From NCBI GenBank assembly GCA_020629695.1, contig JAHDCV010000007.1:22100-86099 (forward strand): 64,000 nt of DNA, read 5' to 3'. The notes beneath the pieces were generated by a model that saw nothing but the letters and a program-made list of their open reading frames with translations, searched no databases and was not told the origin of the DNA. Of the stretch, positions 55,314-64,000 are shown in pieces. The stretch comes from Acidimicrobiales bacterium (GTDB lineage: Bacteria > Actinomycetota > Acidimicrobiia > Acidimicrobiales > SZUA-35). A program made the translations under genes and the position numbers. How positions within the stretch are numbered: position 1 is the first letter of the stretch; every line of letters begins with the position of its first letter.

Positions 55314-56294
55314 ATGACCGGACTCGACGCCCTCCTCGACGGCCGCACCGTCATGCTGATCGACGGGGCCATGGGCACCGAGCTGTTCCGCCGCGGCCTC
55401 GGCTCCGGCGATCCGCCGGAGGCGTGGAACGTCGACGAGCCCGAGCGGGTGAAGGCCGTCTACGCGGCCTACGTGGATGCGGGCTCCGACGTGTTCCTGA
55501 CCAACTCGTTCGGCGGCACCCGCTACCGGCTCAAGCTGCACAAGCTCGACGACCGGGTGCACGAACTCAACGAAGCCGCGGCACGACTCGGTCGTGAGGT
55601 CGCTGACGCGGCGACCGATCGTCGCGTGCTGGTCGCCGGGTCCATGGGGCCGACCGGAGAGTTGCTCGTCCCGATGGGTCAGCTCACGCCGGAAGGCGCA
55701 GTGGATGCGTTCGCCGAGCAGGCCGCCGGGCTCGCTGCCGGGGGAGCGGACCTCGTCTGGATCGAGACGATGTCGTCGCTGGAGGAACTCGAGTGTGCGG
55801 TCATCGGCGCCCGCCAGGCGTGCGACCTGCCGGTGTGCGCGACCATGAGTTTCGACACCGCGGGCCGCACGATGATGGGTGTCACCGGTACCGCTGCCGG
55901 CGAGCTGGCGACTCGGCTCGACCTGGCGGCGATCGGGGCCAACTGCGGCAACAACCTCGCCGACACCGAAGCAGCCGTGCTGCAGATGCAGGCCGCCGCT
56001 CCGCACATCCCGGTCATCTCCAAGGGCAACGCCGGAATCCCCGAATGGCACGGCACCGAGCTCCATTACTCGGGCTCACCGGAGGTCATGGCGGCCTATG
56101 CGCACCGGGCCAAGGAACACGGCTTCACCCTGATCGGGGCATGCTGCGGGTCGACTCCGGAGCATCTGGCTCTGATGCGTGCCGTCCTCGATGGGGTCGA
56201 GCCCGTGCCGGAGGTCGAGGAGGTGGTCGCCACCACCACGCTCGTGGCCAAACCACGCGAGGGCCGCCGAGGTGGCCGTCGGCGCCGTGACTGA
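55314..56294 (+). CDS. Homocysteine S-methyltransferase family protein (betaine-homocysteine methyltransferase-like)
   Basis: MLIDGAMGTELFRRGLGSGDPPEAWNVDEPERV; AIGANCGNNL; LIGACCGSTPEHLALM. Confidence 0.92.
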   Translation: MTGLDALLDGRTVMLIDGAMGTELFRRGLGSGDPPEAWNVDEPERVKAVYAAYVDAGSDVFLTNSFGGTRYRLKLHKLDDRVHELNEAAARLGREVADAATDRRVLVAGSMGPTGELLVPMGQLTPEGAVDAFAEQAAGLAAGGADLVWIETMSSLEELECAVIGARQACDLPVCATMSFDTAGRTMMGVTGTAAGELATRLDLAAIGANCGNNLADTEAAVLQMQAAAPHIPVISKGNAGIPEWHGTELHYSGSPEVMAAYAHRAKEHGFTLIGACCGSTPEHLALMRAVLDGVEPVPEVEEVVATTTLVAKPREGRRGGRRRRD

Positions 56295-56469
56295 TCGCGA
56301 CTCCGAGCCGAACGAGCCCACGGCGTGGTGGATCATCGCCCTCGGCTTCGCTCTCTCGATCGGCATCGGCCTGATGGCCGACGGAGAACGGGTGATCTGG
56401 GTCGTCGCGGCGCTCGGCGTCTTCTCCTCGGCGAAGTTGCTGGTCGAACGGATCCGCGCACCACGCTGA
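56287..56469 (+). CDS. Small two-TM membrane protein
   Basis: GTG start overlapping the upstream stop; VTDRDSEPNEPTAWWIIALGFALSIGIGLMADGERVIWVVAALGVFSSAKLLVERIRAPR. Confidence 0.55.
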   Translation: MTDRDSEPNEPTAWWIIALGFALSIGIGLMADGERVIWVVAALGVFSSAKLLVERIRAPR

Positions 56470-56530
56470 ACGAGCTCGGGAACGGCGCCGGGACGGCCAC
56501 CGGCGTACCGGCGACCGTCCCGACCGATGC

Positions 56531-59254
56531 TCAGCAGTCGAAGACCGACGGCGCCGGGGTGAGGTCGGTGCCCCCGAGGGACACCACGCAGGCGTCGTAG
56601 GCCAGCCGCTTCACCGCCCCGCCGGACACGAGCACGACCGCGCCGTTGCGATCGGTCACACCGGCCAGGGTCTCGTTCAGACCGCCGCTGACGGCGATCT
56701 CGACGGTCGCTCCCTCGACGGGTGCTCCGTTGCCGTCGACGACGGTGACCGTGACCACCGCCTGCTGGCGACCCTTGCCGGCGTTGCGGGTGGTCTCGAC
56801 GACGGACGACACCGTCATCGTCGTGGCCGGCTCGGCGGTGGTGAAGCTCCACAGCGACCCGGCCGTCTCACCGAGGGCGTTCACCGCCGTGACCTGCCAG
56901 GTGTGAACCGTGCCCGGGACCAGGCCCGTGACCGGCAGGCTCGTCATCGACGTCGTGCCCGACGCCACTTCGACACCGTCGACCCAGACGCTCACCTCGT
57001 AGCTGGACGCACCGGCGGCGGGCGCCCAGGCGAGGGTCGTGTCGGCGGCGACACCGTGCGCACCATCGGCAGGGGTCGGGCCGCTCGGTGCGACCGGCGG
57101 CTCGGTCGGCGGCTCGCCGCCCTCGATGTGCATCAGGTCGATGGCGATCCGATCGAGCGACACGTTGCGGGCCGTGCGATCGGTGTCGACCACTCGGACG
57201 TAGACGTCGCCGACCGGGGCGCCGAGATCGTAGGCCGCGTCGACGCCGCCGACGAGGGTGTCGAGTGCCACCCACGGACCGGAAGCGTTCGACGACCAGG
57301 ACAACTCGAAGCCCGTATCGGCGTCACCGCCGTCCGTCACCTGCGCGACCAGACGCAACAGATGGTTGCCGTCGCTCACGGGAATCCGCCAGACCTGATC
57401 GGCCCGGTCGAAGCGGGACGACTTCCGTCCACCGGAGGATTGCTCACTGAGGGTCTGCACGGCTCCGTCGAGGGCGGCGGTGTCGGCGACGACGCCCGAC
57501 ACGGCGCCGTACGGGCCGCTCACGCTGACGGCGAGGTCCGGGACGACGGGCGCGTCAGGCGTCGTTGCGCTCACGACGTCCGAGCTGGTCGAGCGATTGC
57601 CGGCGAGGTCTCGGGCGACGACCCGGTAGTGATAGGTCGTGCCGTCGGCCACGGTGGCGTCGCTGTGTCCGACGTTCGCCGGCGTGGCGATCACGGTGAA
57701 CGGTCCGATGGCCGAGGTCGAGCGCTCGACGTCGTAGCCGGCGAGGTCACTCTCGGTGTTGGCCGCCCAGGTGAGGTCGATGCCGTCGACGCGCACGTCG
57801 GAGACGGTCAGGCCGGTGGGCGCCGCGGGTGGTTCGGTGTCCGGCGGGGCATCCGTCAGCGTGATGTCAACGGTGTACTGGCCGAGGCTGCCGTACTCGA
57901 CCCATCCGGTGGGACCCGACGTCAGGGGATCGCCCCAACCGGTCCCGTCGACCCGGACCAGGTAGGTGCCGGCAGCGAGGTCGGGTCGGTCGATCGCCGC
58001 CCGCAGGGAGGAGGACGGCGACGAGACGACGACGACGTCACCGCCGGCGGTCGTGATCTCGAGCTTGATGTCGAGATTCGGATTGGCGTCGACCGGGTCG
58101 GCGGCGACGGCGAGCCCACCCGAGGTGGTCACGACGAAGACATCGACGTCATCGGTGGTCTCGATGACCCCGCTGCGGGATCCCGAGGTCGCCACGACCG
58201 TGGCGTCCATCGCGGTGTCGCCGTGATCGTCGACGCGGTAGCCGAACCCGTTGCCGTTGGTCAGCGAGCTGATGACGGCGAGGTCGTCCGGGCCACGGTT
58301 GTAGTTGGCGCCGGAGCCGGCGTTGTTCGAGTCGAAGTAGTCGCCCTGCGACCACTGCGTCACGTTCTTGTTGTAGGCGGCGCCCATGATCGGCCCCCAG
58401 GAGGTCTCGCCCGACCCGTGCCCGCCGTAGTAGCCACGCTCGGACGTGCCGTCGTGCGACAGACCCATGGCGTGGCCGACCTCGTGACTGGCGGCCTCGA
58501 TCAGGCCCGTGAGGCTGGTGTTGAAGACGTAGACCGGCTCATCGACGACGTCGTCGAACGACCCGATGTAGGCGATCCCGCCGCACCCGCAGGAGAAGGC
58601 CGTGTCCCTCGAGAACACCACTCGCACGCCCCAGGTCGCGTCGCCGGACCCCGATCGGGTCAGTTCGTCCTGGGACGGCTCCGCGGTCGTGACGTTCACG
58701 TCGAACGGGGCGAAGTCCTCGGCGACAGCCAGGAAGGTCGCCCGGATGCGGTTCAGCTCCGTCGTCGACCACGTCTCCGGGGCGCTGTCGATGTCGTACG
58801 GCGGTGACACGATCGTCGCGCCGCTGTTCCACGTCGTGCCCGACGCGGTGTGACCGTCGAAGTCCAGGTAGATCGTGTGATCGGCACCGGGCCGACTCGA
58901 CAGGGCGAAGACCGGATCGGTCGTCGGGGGAGCGGCGGCGGTGAGTTCGCCGGCGCTCGCTTCGATGGCCTCTTCGCCGGGGGCGAGCTCGTCGGCGTAG
59001 AGCAGCTCACCTCGTCGGTCGACGGCGAGCGTCGGGTCGTCGAGGAACATCCGATTCAGTTGGCCGGGGCTCAACCCGTACGCCCGGGCCGTGTCGGGCA
59101 GTCGGTCGCCGAGCACGTCGACGGCCCGTTGACCGAACGCCCACTCGGGCGGACTCCCACGGCCGACCTGCGCCGCGGCCGGAGCCAGTCCGACGATGGC
59201 CGCCAGAGCGACGGTGAGGAGCGGGAACAACAGTCGGATGAAACGCACGGTGAC
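56531..59254 (-). CDS. Secreted metzincin-type metalloprotease with fibronectin III-like domains
   Basis: Signal peptide RFIRLLFPLLTVALAAIVGLAPAAAQ; HEVGHAMGLSHDG with Met-turn GPIMGAAY; FnIII-like PAAPTGLTVSDVRVDGIDLTWAANTESDLAGYDVERS. Confidence 0.82.
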   Translation of the reverse strand, partial: VTVRFIRLLFPLLTVALAAIVGLAPAAAQVGRGSPPEWAFGQRAVDVLGDRLPDTARAYGLSPGQLNRMFLDDPTLAVDRRGELLYADELAPGEEAIEASAGELTAAAPPTTDPVFALSSRPGADHTIYLDFDGHTASGTTWNSGATIVSPPYDIDSAPETWSTTELNRIRATFLAVAEDFAPFDVNVTTAEPSQDELTRSGSGDATWGVRVVFSRDTAFSCGCGGIAYIGSFDDVVDEPVYVFNTSLTGLIEAASHEVGHAMGLSHDGTSERGYYGGHGSGETSWGPIMGAAYNKNVTQWSQGDYFDSNNAGSGANYNRGPDDLAVISSLTNGNGFGYRVDDHGDTAMDATVVATSGSRSGVIETTDDVDVFVVTTSGGLAVAADPVDANPNLDIKLEITTAGGDVVVVSSPSSSLRAAIDRPDLAAGTYLVRVDGTGWGDPLTSGPTGWVEYGSLGQYTVDITLTDAPPDTEPPAAPTGLTVSDVRVDGIDLTWAANTESDLAGYDVERSTSAIGPFTVIATPANVGHSDATVADGTTYHYRVVARDLAGNRSTSSDVVSATTPDAPVVPDLAVSVSGPYGAVSGVVADTAALDGAVQTLSEQSSGGRKSSRFDRADQVWRIPVSDGNHLLRLVAQVTDGGDADTGFELSWSSNASGPWVALDTLVGGVDAAYDLGAPVGDVYVRVVDTDRTARNVSLDRIAIDLMHIEGGEPPTEPPVAPSGPTPADGAHGVAADTTLAWAPAAGASSYEVSVWVDGVEVASGTTSMTSLPVTGLVPGTVHTWQVTAVNALGETAGSLWSFTTAEPATTMTVSSVVETTRNAGKGRQQAVVTVTVVDGNGAPVEGATVEIAVSGGLNETLAGVTDRNGAVVLVSGGAVKRLAYDACVVSLGGTDLTPAPSVFDC

Positions 59255-59399
59255 GCCTTTCTCGGCCCGGACCCGGGCCATGGGTATGGCGACCCAAGGC
59301 ATCGGCCAGACGACCCATGACCTTGAGGCGTCTCACTCACTCGGGACCATCCGCCCGAAACGACGGGACAGCCGCCGTGACGCTCGGCAGACTCGTCCG

Positions 59400-60161
59400 A
59401 TGACCGCCGCAGCCGAGCACGAGTTCGACGCCGCCATCGCCGAGGCATGGCCGGCGGCGATCGTCGATCGAGATCGGGTCCCCGGGTGGGAGCTGCGCTC
59501 GACGTTCGGCGTGACGAGGCGGGCGAACTCCGTGCGGTTCTTGGCGACGGTCGACGATCCGGCGGCTGCGCTGGCCGAGGCCTCCGCGTGGTTCCGGTCG
59601 GCCGGGGCGAACCCGACGGCGCTGATCAGCGACCAGTCGCCGGGAGGGGATGCGGTACGGGAGATCGCAGCCGCCGACTCGGGCCGGGAGATCTCCACGA
59701 CCGTCGTGCTCTCGATGCCGATCGTCGTCGAGGCGCCGACGGACTCATCCGGAACTGGTGTCGCCCGAAGGGACGAGCTCGACGAAGCGTGGTTCGAGAC
59801 CCATCTCGCCCTGGGCGGACGTGGCGACACTCCGGACGCCCGACGTGCGCTGGCACATCTGCTCCGCCCCGGGCGCCCGACTGCCTATCTCCGGATCGAC
59901 CTCGGCTCGTCCGTCGTCGGCGTGGCCCAGGTCGTGGCCGTCGATCGCCTCGCCGTCGTCCAGTGCGTCGGTGTCGACCCGTCGTACCGCCGACAGGGTC
60001 ACGCCCGACGGCTGATGCTCGCAGGGCTCGACGCTGCTGCCTCCCTCGGAGCCGACGCGCTCGTCATCGCCGTGGAGGCTGACAACACCGCTGCCCGCCG
60101 CCTCTACGACGATCTCGGCGCGATCGAGTCACATCGCTATCGCTACGTCGAGTGGAACTGA
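59400..60161 (+). CDS. GNAT family N-acetyltransferase
   Basis: VQCVGVDPSYRRQGHARRLMLAGLDAAASLGADALVIAVEADNTAARRLYDDLGAIESHRYRYVEW. Confidence 0.9.
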   Translation: MTAAAEHEFDAAIAEAWPAAIVDRDRVPGWELRSTFGVTRRANSVRFLATVDDPAAALAEASAWFRSAGANPTALISDQSPGGDAVREIAAADSGREISTTVVLSMPIVVEAPTDSSGTGVARRDELDEAWFETHLALGGRGDTPDARRALAHLLRPGRPTAYLRIDLGSSVVGVAQVVAVDRLAVVQCVGVDPSYRRQGHARRLMLAGLDAAASLGADALVIAVEADNTAARRLYDDLGAIESHRYRYVEWN

Positions 60162-60194
60162 GCGCGAGCACGCGCTTGCGCGAGTTCCCCGCGC

Positions 60195-60217
60195 CAGGCG
60201 ACAGGACCCGTCGCCTG
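60195..60217. terminator. Terminator-like hairpin between convergent genes
   Basis: CAGGCGAC-AGGACCC-GTCGCCTG. Confidence 0.5.
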
Positions 60218-60234
60218 CACCTGGGATTCGGGAG

Positions 60235-61485
60235 TCAGATCGGGAGGTCGCCGGTGGCGGAGGCGGTGGTGCCGAAGTCCTTGTAGGCGGCGATCGTGCG
60301 CTGGGCGATCCGCATCTGGTGGATCTCGTCCGCGCCGTCGGCGAACCGGGCCCAGCGAGCGTGCTGGTACATGTGTGCGAGCGGCGTGTCGGTCGAGTAG
60401 CCGAGTGCCCCGTGCACCTGGATCGAACGGTCGATGATCCGGTTCAACGAGTTGGCCACGAAGTGCTTCGCCATCGAGACCTCCGACTTGAAGTCGACCG
60501 GCTCCCCCCGATGGGCGGCGTCGATCTTCGAGGCCGCGTGCAGCACCATCAGCTTCGACTGGTAGAGCTCCATCGCCGAGTCGGCGATCATCCACTGCAC
60601 GCCCTGCTTCTCGGCGAGGATCGACCCGTGCGAGTAGCGGTCGAGTGACCGGGCGACCATGAGATCGAGCGCGGTCTCGGCCTGGGCGATCCACCGCATG
60701 CAGTGGGCGAGGCGGGCGGGGCCGAGGCGGTACTGCCCGAGCAGATGGCCCTGACCCCGACCACCGAGCATCTGGCGCTCGTGCACCCGGAGGTCTTCGA
60801 TGACGATCTCGGAGTGGCCGGTCGAGCCGTGCATGGTCTCGATCTGGCGGACCTCGTTCCATCCCTCCTGCGGGAGGTCGATGATGAAGGCGGTGTTGGC
60901 GGCCTGCGGGAGGTCGGGGTCGTCCTCGGTGCGGGCGATGAGGATGGCGAACGACGCACGGTGGGCGTTCGAGATGAACCACTTGTGCCCGTTGAGCACC
61001 CACTCCTCACCGTCCTGATAGCCGTGGGTGCGGATGAGCGTCGGGTCCGAACCGGCGACCTCCGGTTCGGTCATGGCGAAGCACGACCACGTGTGCCCCT
61101 TCAGCAGCGGCTTGAGGTACTTCTCCTTCTGCTCGTCGGTCGCCCAGTGCAGGAGCGTGTGCATGTTGCCCTCGTCGGGCGCCTGGCAGTTGAAGACCCA
61201 CGGCCCGAGCCGGGTCTTGGCGGCTTCGGCCTGGACCATGGCGAGTTCGACGTGGCCGAGACCCATGCCACCCCACTCCTCGGGCATGTGAGGGAGCCAG
61301 ATGCCGGCCTCCTGGGCCTTCTCCCGCATGCCCAACAGGGCCGTGATGTACGCCTTGCGGTCGGTCTCGTCGAGCTTCTCGGCCTCGATGCGCTCCGACT
61401 CGGGCTTGATCACTTCGTCGACGAAGGTGCGGACCCGCTGACGGATCTCCTCGAGTTCGGGCGTGAGCGTGAAGTCGATGGCCAT
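60235..61485 (-). CDS. Acyl-CoA dehydrogenase
   Basis: MAIDFTLTPELEEIRQRVRTFVDEVIKPESERIEAEK; CFAMTEPEVAGSDPTLIRTHG; QVHGALGYSTDTPLAHMYQHARWARFADGADEIHQ. Confidence 0.95.
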   Translation of the reverse strand: MAIDFTLTPELEEIRQRVRTFVDEVIKPESERIEAEKLDETDRKAYITALLGMREKAQEAGIWLPHMPEEWGGMGLGHVELAMVQAEAAKTRLGPWVFNCQAPDEGNMHTLLHWATDEQKEKYLKPLLKGHTWSCFAMTEPEVAGSDPTLIRTHGYQDGEEWVLNGHKWFISNAHRASFAILIARTEDDPDLPQAANTAFIIDLPQEGWNEVRQIETMHGSTGHSEIVIEDLRVHERQMLGGRGQGHLLGQYRLGPARLAHCMRWIAQAETALDLMVARSLDRYSHGSILAEKQGVQWMIADSAMELYQSKLMVLHAASKIDAAHRGEPVDFKSEVSMAKHFVANSLNRIIDRSIQVHGALGYSTDTPLAHMYQHARWARFADGADEIHQMRIAQRTIAAYKDFGTTASATGDLPI

Positions 61486-61558
61486 GGCGCGAGGTTGGCA
61501 CCACGCCGGGACCAGTGCCAATGGCGAGCCGATGCGGCGAGCGGACTACGTTCGCCGC

Positions 61559-62392
61559 ATGTGCGCTGCGACTTCCTCCACCGACCGACCCCTCGCCGGA
61601 CAGCACGCCCTCATCACCGGCGGAGGGTCCGGCATCGGGCTCGGGGCCGCCCGGGCCCTGATGGCCGACGGGGCCGAGGTCACCCTGTGCGGACGTTCCG
61701 CAGAGCGCCTCGAGGCCGCCGTCTCGGCACTCGGTGACGGCGCCCACGCCCGCACGCTCGACGTCGCCGACGAAGACCGCACGGCCGAGGTGATCGCCGA
61801 GGCGAACGAACGCCGGTCGCTGTCGATCGTCGTGGCGAGTGCCGGGATGGGCGGGGCCGGTCCGGTGACCGGCTGGCCGCTCGAGAACTGGCAGCAGGTG
61901 CTCGACACCAACCTCACCGGCGCCTTCCTCACGATCAAGCACGGTGGGGCGACCCTCGCCGCCAACGGCGGGGGAGCGATCTGCGCGGTCTCCTCGATCG
62001 CCGGCTCGCACACCCACCGCTTCATGTCCGCCTACACGGTCTCGAAGGCCGGGCTCAACATGCTCGTTCGCAACGCCGCCGACGAACTCGGCGCACTCGG
62101 GGTGCGCGTGAATGCCGTGGCCCCTGGCCTCGTGGAGACCGACATCTCGCAGGCGTTGCAGGACTCACCCGAGGTCAACGAGGACTACCGGCAGAACATG
62201 CCACTCGGTCGACGGGGCACCGCCGACGACATCGGCTCGGCCATCCGGTTCCTGTGCGGGCCCGAGTCGTCGTGGGTCACCGGTGTGGTGCTCCCGATCG
62301 ACGGTGGCCACCACCTCCGGCGTGGCCCGAACATCGATCCGCTGCTCGCGCCGTTCATGCCCGATCTGGCGCCACCCTCGCCCGAGGCCTGA
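61559..62392 (+). CDS. SDR family oxidoreductase
   Basis: LAGQHALITGGGSGIGLGAARALMADGAEVTLCGRS; MSAYTVSKAGLNMLVRNAADELGALGVRVNAVAPGLVETDI. Confidence 0.93.
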   Translation: MCAATSSTDRPLAGQHALITGGGSGIGLGAARALMADGAEVTLCGRSAERLEAAVSALGDGAHARTLDVADEDRTAEVIAEANERRSLSIVVASAGMGGAGPVTGWPLENWQQVLDTNLTGAFLTIKHGGATLAANGGGAICAVSSIAGSHTHRFMSAYTVSKAGLNMLVRNAADELGALGVRVNAVAPGLVETDISQALQDSPEVNEDYRQNMPLGRRGTADDIGSAIRFLCGPESSWVTGVVLPIDGGHHLRRGPNIDPLLAPFMPDLAPPSPEA

Positions 62393-63145
62393 TCAGACCA
62401 GCCCGGCGGCGGGGAATGCCGCGACCTGGTCGGCGTCGTGGCCGTAGACGAGTCGGTGACCGCCGGCCCGGAGATCGGCGAGCACCTGCATCGAGCGGAG
62501 CTGTTCGTCCCGATCGTGCCCGAAGGCCGGGGTCCGCATCTCATCGAGCAGTTGCTCGGTGTAGACACAATCGCCGCACAGCACCACGGGCCCGGACGCC
62601 AGTTCCACGACGAGCGACTGGTGCCCGGCGGTGTGGCCCGGCGTCGGGAGGCACCGGACCGCACCATCTCCGAACAGGTCGTGTGCCCCGTCCACCTCGA
62701 GCCGATCGTGTCCGAGGTCGTAGTCGGCCGGGAGGTAGATGCCCTGCTCGATCGCGTCGGCGTCCTTGCCGGCCGCCCACTCGGCGGCCTGGACGACGAC
62801 CCGGCAATCGGGCAAGCACCCGAGCCCACCTGCGTGGTCGAAATGCAGGTGCGAGACGACGACGTGTGAGATGTCGCTCGGGCGGACGCCGATCGCCTCG
62901 AGTTTCGCCACGAGGGTGTCCTCGTCGGCCATGTCGACCCCGAAACCCCGCTCCAGCCGACCGAGTCGGCTCGTGTCTCGCACGAGGTCCGGATGCATCC
63001 CGGTGTCGAACAGCACCAGGCCGTCGGCATGCTCGACGAGGTGACAGAGCACCGGCAGCACGCCGCGGCCCTCGCCACCGGTGAAGAAGCGCATGTCGAC
63101 CTCGAGCCGGCCGGTGACGAGCGGGAGGATGCGTACGGCGGTCAT
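62393..63145 (-). CDS. Metallo-beta-lactamase fold hydrolase (AHL lactonase-like family)
   Basis: VLFDTGMHPDLV; ISHVVVSHLHFDHAGGLGCLPDCRVVVQAAEW; PTPGHTAGHQSLVVEL; VYGHDADQV. Confidence 0.9.
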   Translation of the reverse strand: MTAVRILPLVTGRLEVDMRFFTGGEGRGVLPVLCHLVEHADGLVLFDTGMHPDLVRDTSRLGRLERGFGVDMADEDTLVAKLEAIGVRPSDISHVVVSHLHFDHAGGLGCLPDCRVVVQAAEWAAGKDADAIEQGIYLPADYDLGHDRLEVDGAHDLFGDGAVRCLPTPGHTAGHQSLVVELASGPVVLCGDCVYTEQLLDEMRTPAFGHDRDEQLRSMQVLADLRAGGHRLVYGHDADQVAAFPAAGLV

Positions 63146-63186
63146 CGCCCGACCCTTCCACTCCTGTGGAGCCGACACCAGCGGGC

Positions 63187-63208
63187 AACATGCGATCTCT
63201 TGCATGTT
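63187..63208. promoter_or_regulatory. Candidate ArsR-family operator
   Basis: AACATGCGA-TCTC-TTGCATGTT (9-bp arms, one mismatch) between divergent MBL and ArsR genes. Confidence 0.55.
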
Positions 63209-63235
63209 CTTGTCGAGGGCCGTACGGTTGTCTCC

Positions 63236-63562
63236 ATGTCGGCCGCCTTGCACCTCGACGCCGCCTTCAAGGCCCTCGGCCATCCCGAACGGCGTCGGAT
63301 CCTCGACCTGTGCCGACGAGAAGCCGCCGTGGGCGAGCTCGTGGAGCGCACCGGCCTGGCCCAACCCGCTGTGAGTCAACACCTCCGGACCTTGCGAGAC
63401 GCACGACTGGTCACAGCTCGAACCGACGGCACACGACGCTTGTACCGAGTCGACACGGCACGACTGGACGAGGTCCGGACCTATCTCGACTCGTTCTGGG
63501 CCGGACGGCTGGATGCGCTCAAGGTCGTCGCCGAGCGCGGGAGTGGGGAGCGCAACGCGTGA
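63236..63562 (+). CDS. ArsR-family transcriptional regulator
   Basis: LDAAFKALGHPERRRILDLCRREAAVGELVERTGLAQPAVSQHLRTLRDARLVTARTDGTRRLYRVD. Confidence 0.92.
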   Translation: MSAALHLDAAFKALGHPERRRILDLCRREAAVGELVERTGLAQPAVSQHLRTLRDARLVTARTDGTRRLYRVDTARLDEVRTYLDSFWAGRLDALKVVAERGSGERNA

Positions 63563-63975
63563 TTCCGCTCGCCGAGGCCGTCATCGAGATCGACGCACCG
63601 GTCGGCCACGTCTTCGACCTCTGGACGACCGCCGACGGGTTGACCCGATGGATGGCCGAGGAAGCGGTGGTCGACCTCCGCACGGGCGGCGCCTGGCGGT
63701 GGGTGCACGAGGACGGCGAGGCCTGCTGCGGCACCTACCTCGAGATCGAACGCCCGAGCCGCCTCGTGTTCACCTACGGCTGGGAGACGGGGCGGTTCGG
63801 CGTTCCCGCCGGGTCGACGACGGTCGAGGTCCGATTCCGGGAGACCGCGGGGCGTACCCGTGTCGAGGTCCGCCATGACGGACTCGGTGCCGAGGCCGCG
63901 GAGCGGCACGTCGTCGGCTGGACCCATTTCCTGGGCGCCCTCGCCCACATCACCCTCGACGAGGAGACGAACTGA
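63559..63975 (+). CDS. SRPBCC/AHSA1-family protein
   Basis: AVIEIDAPVGHVFDLWTTADGLTRWMAEEAVVDLRTGGAWRWVHEDGEACCGTYLEIERPSRLVFTYGWE; 4-nt overlap with arsR. Confidence 0.9.
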   Translation: MIPLAEAVIEIDAPVGHVFDLWTTADGLTRWMAEEAVVDLRTGGAWRWVHEDGEACCGTYLEIERPSRLVFTYGWETGRFGVPAGSTTVEVRFRETAGRTRVEVRHDGLGAEAAERHVVGWTHFLGALAHITLDEETN

Positions 63976-64000
63976 TGGCCAAGGTCGGCGAACGAGATCC
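63975..64000 (+). CDS. Partial CDS start, runs off the window
   Basis: ATGGCCAAGGTCGGCGAACGAGATCC directly overlapping the previous TGA. Confidence 0.4.

Overview
This is a 64 kb high-GC (actinobacterial-looking, possibly Acidimicrobiia-like) chromosomal window, densely packed with metabolic, transport and regulatory genes. I see no rRNA, tRNA, CRISPR array or recognisable mobile element. Recognisable content includes acyl-CoA dehydrogenases, thiolase/SDR, enoyl-CoA hydratase, a glycine-betaine ABC system (ProV/ProW/ProX), a Cbi/Nik-type ECF metal transporter next to a Fur-family regulator, ArsR/ArsI-type genes, monomeric isocitrate dehydrogenase, a WS/DGAT-like protein, an ECF sigma factor/YCII pair, PolX, a split HelD-like helicase, a KAS III, a Kbp-like BON-LysM protein and a secreted metzincin-like protease. 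The strongest finding is a gene the ORF track splits in two at 19166..19816. An in-frame TGA at 19247-19249 sits exactly at the first redox position of a YRGDW-[U]-PYC thioredoxin/peroxiredoxin-like motif. It is followed by a well-placed bacterial SECIS-like hairpin, so this is very probably an unannotated selenoprotein. Other notable points are a betaine permease with a ~400 aa, apparently duplicated, multi-TM C-terminal extension; a Kbp homologue with a long charged coiled-coil insertion; a helicase split between Walker A and Walker B; tandem degenerate J-domain membrane proteins; and several palindromic operator candidates for ArsR, MarR and Fur-family regulators.
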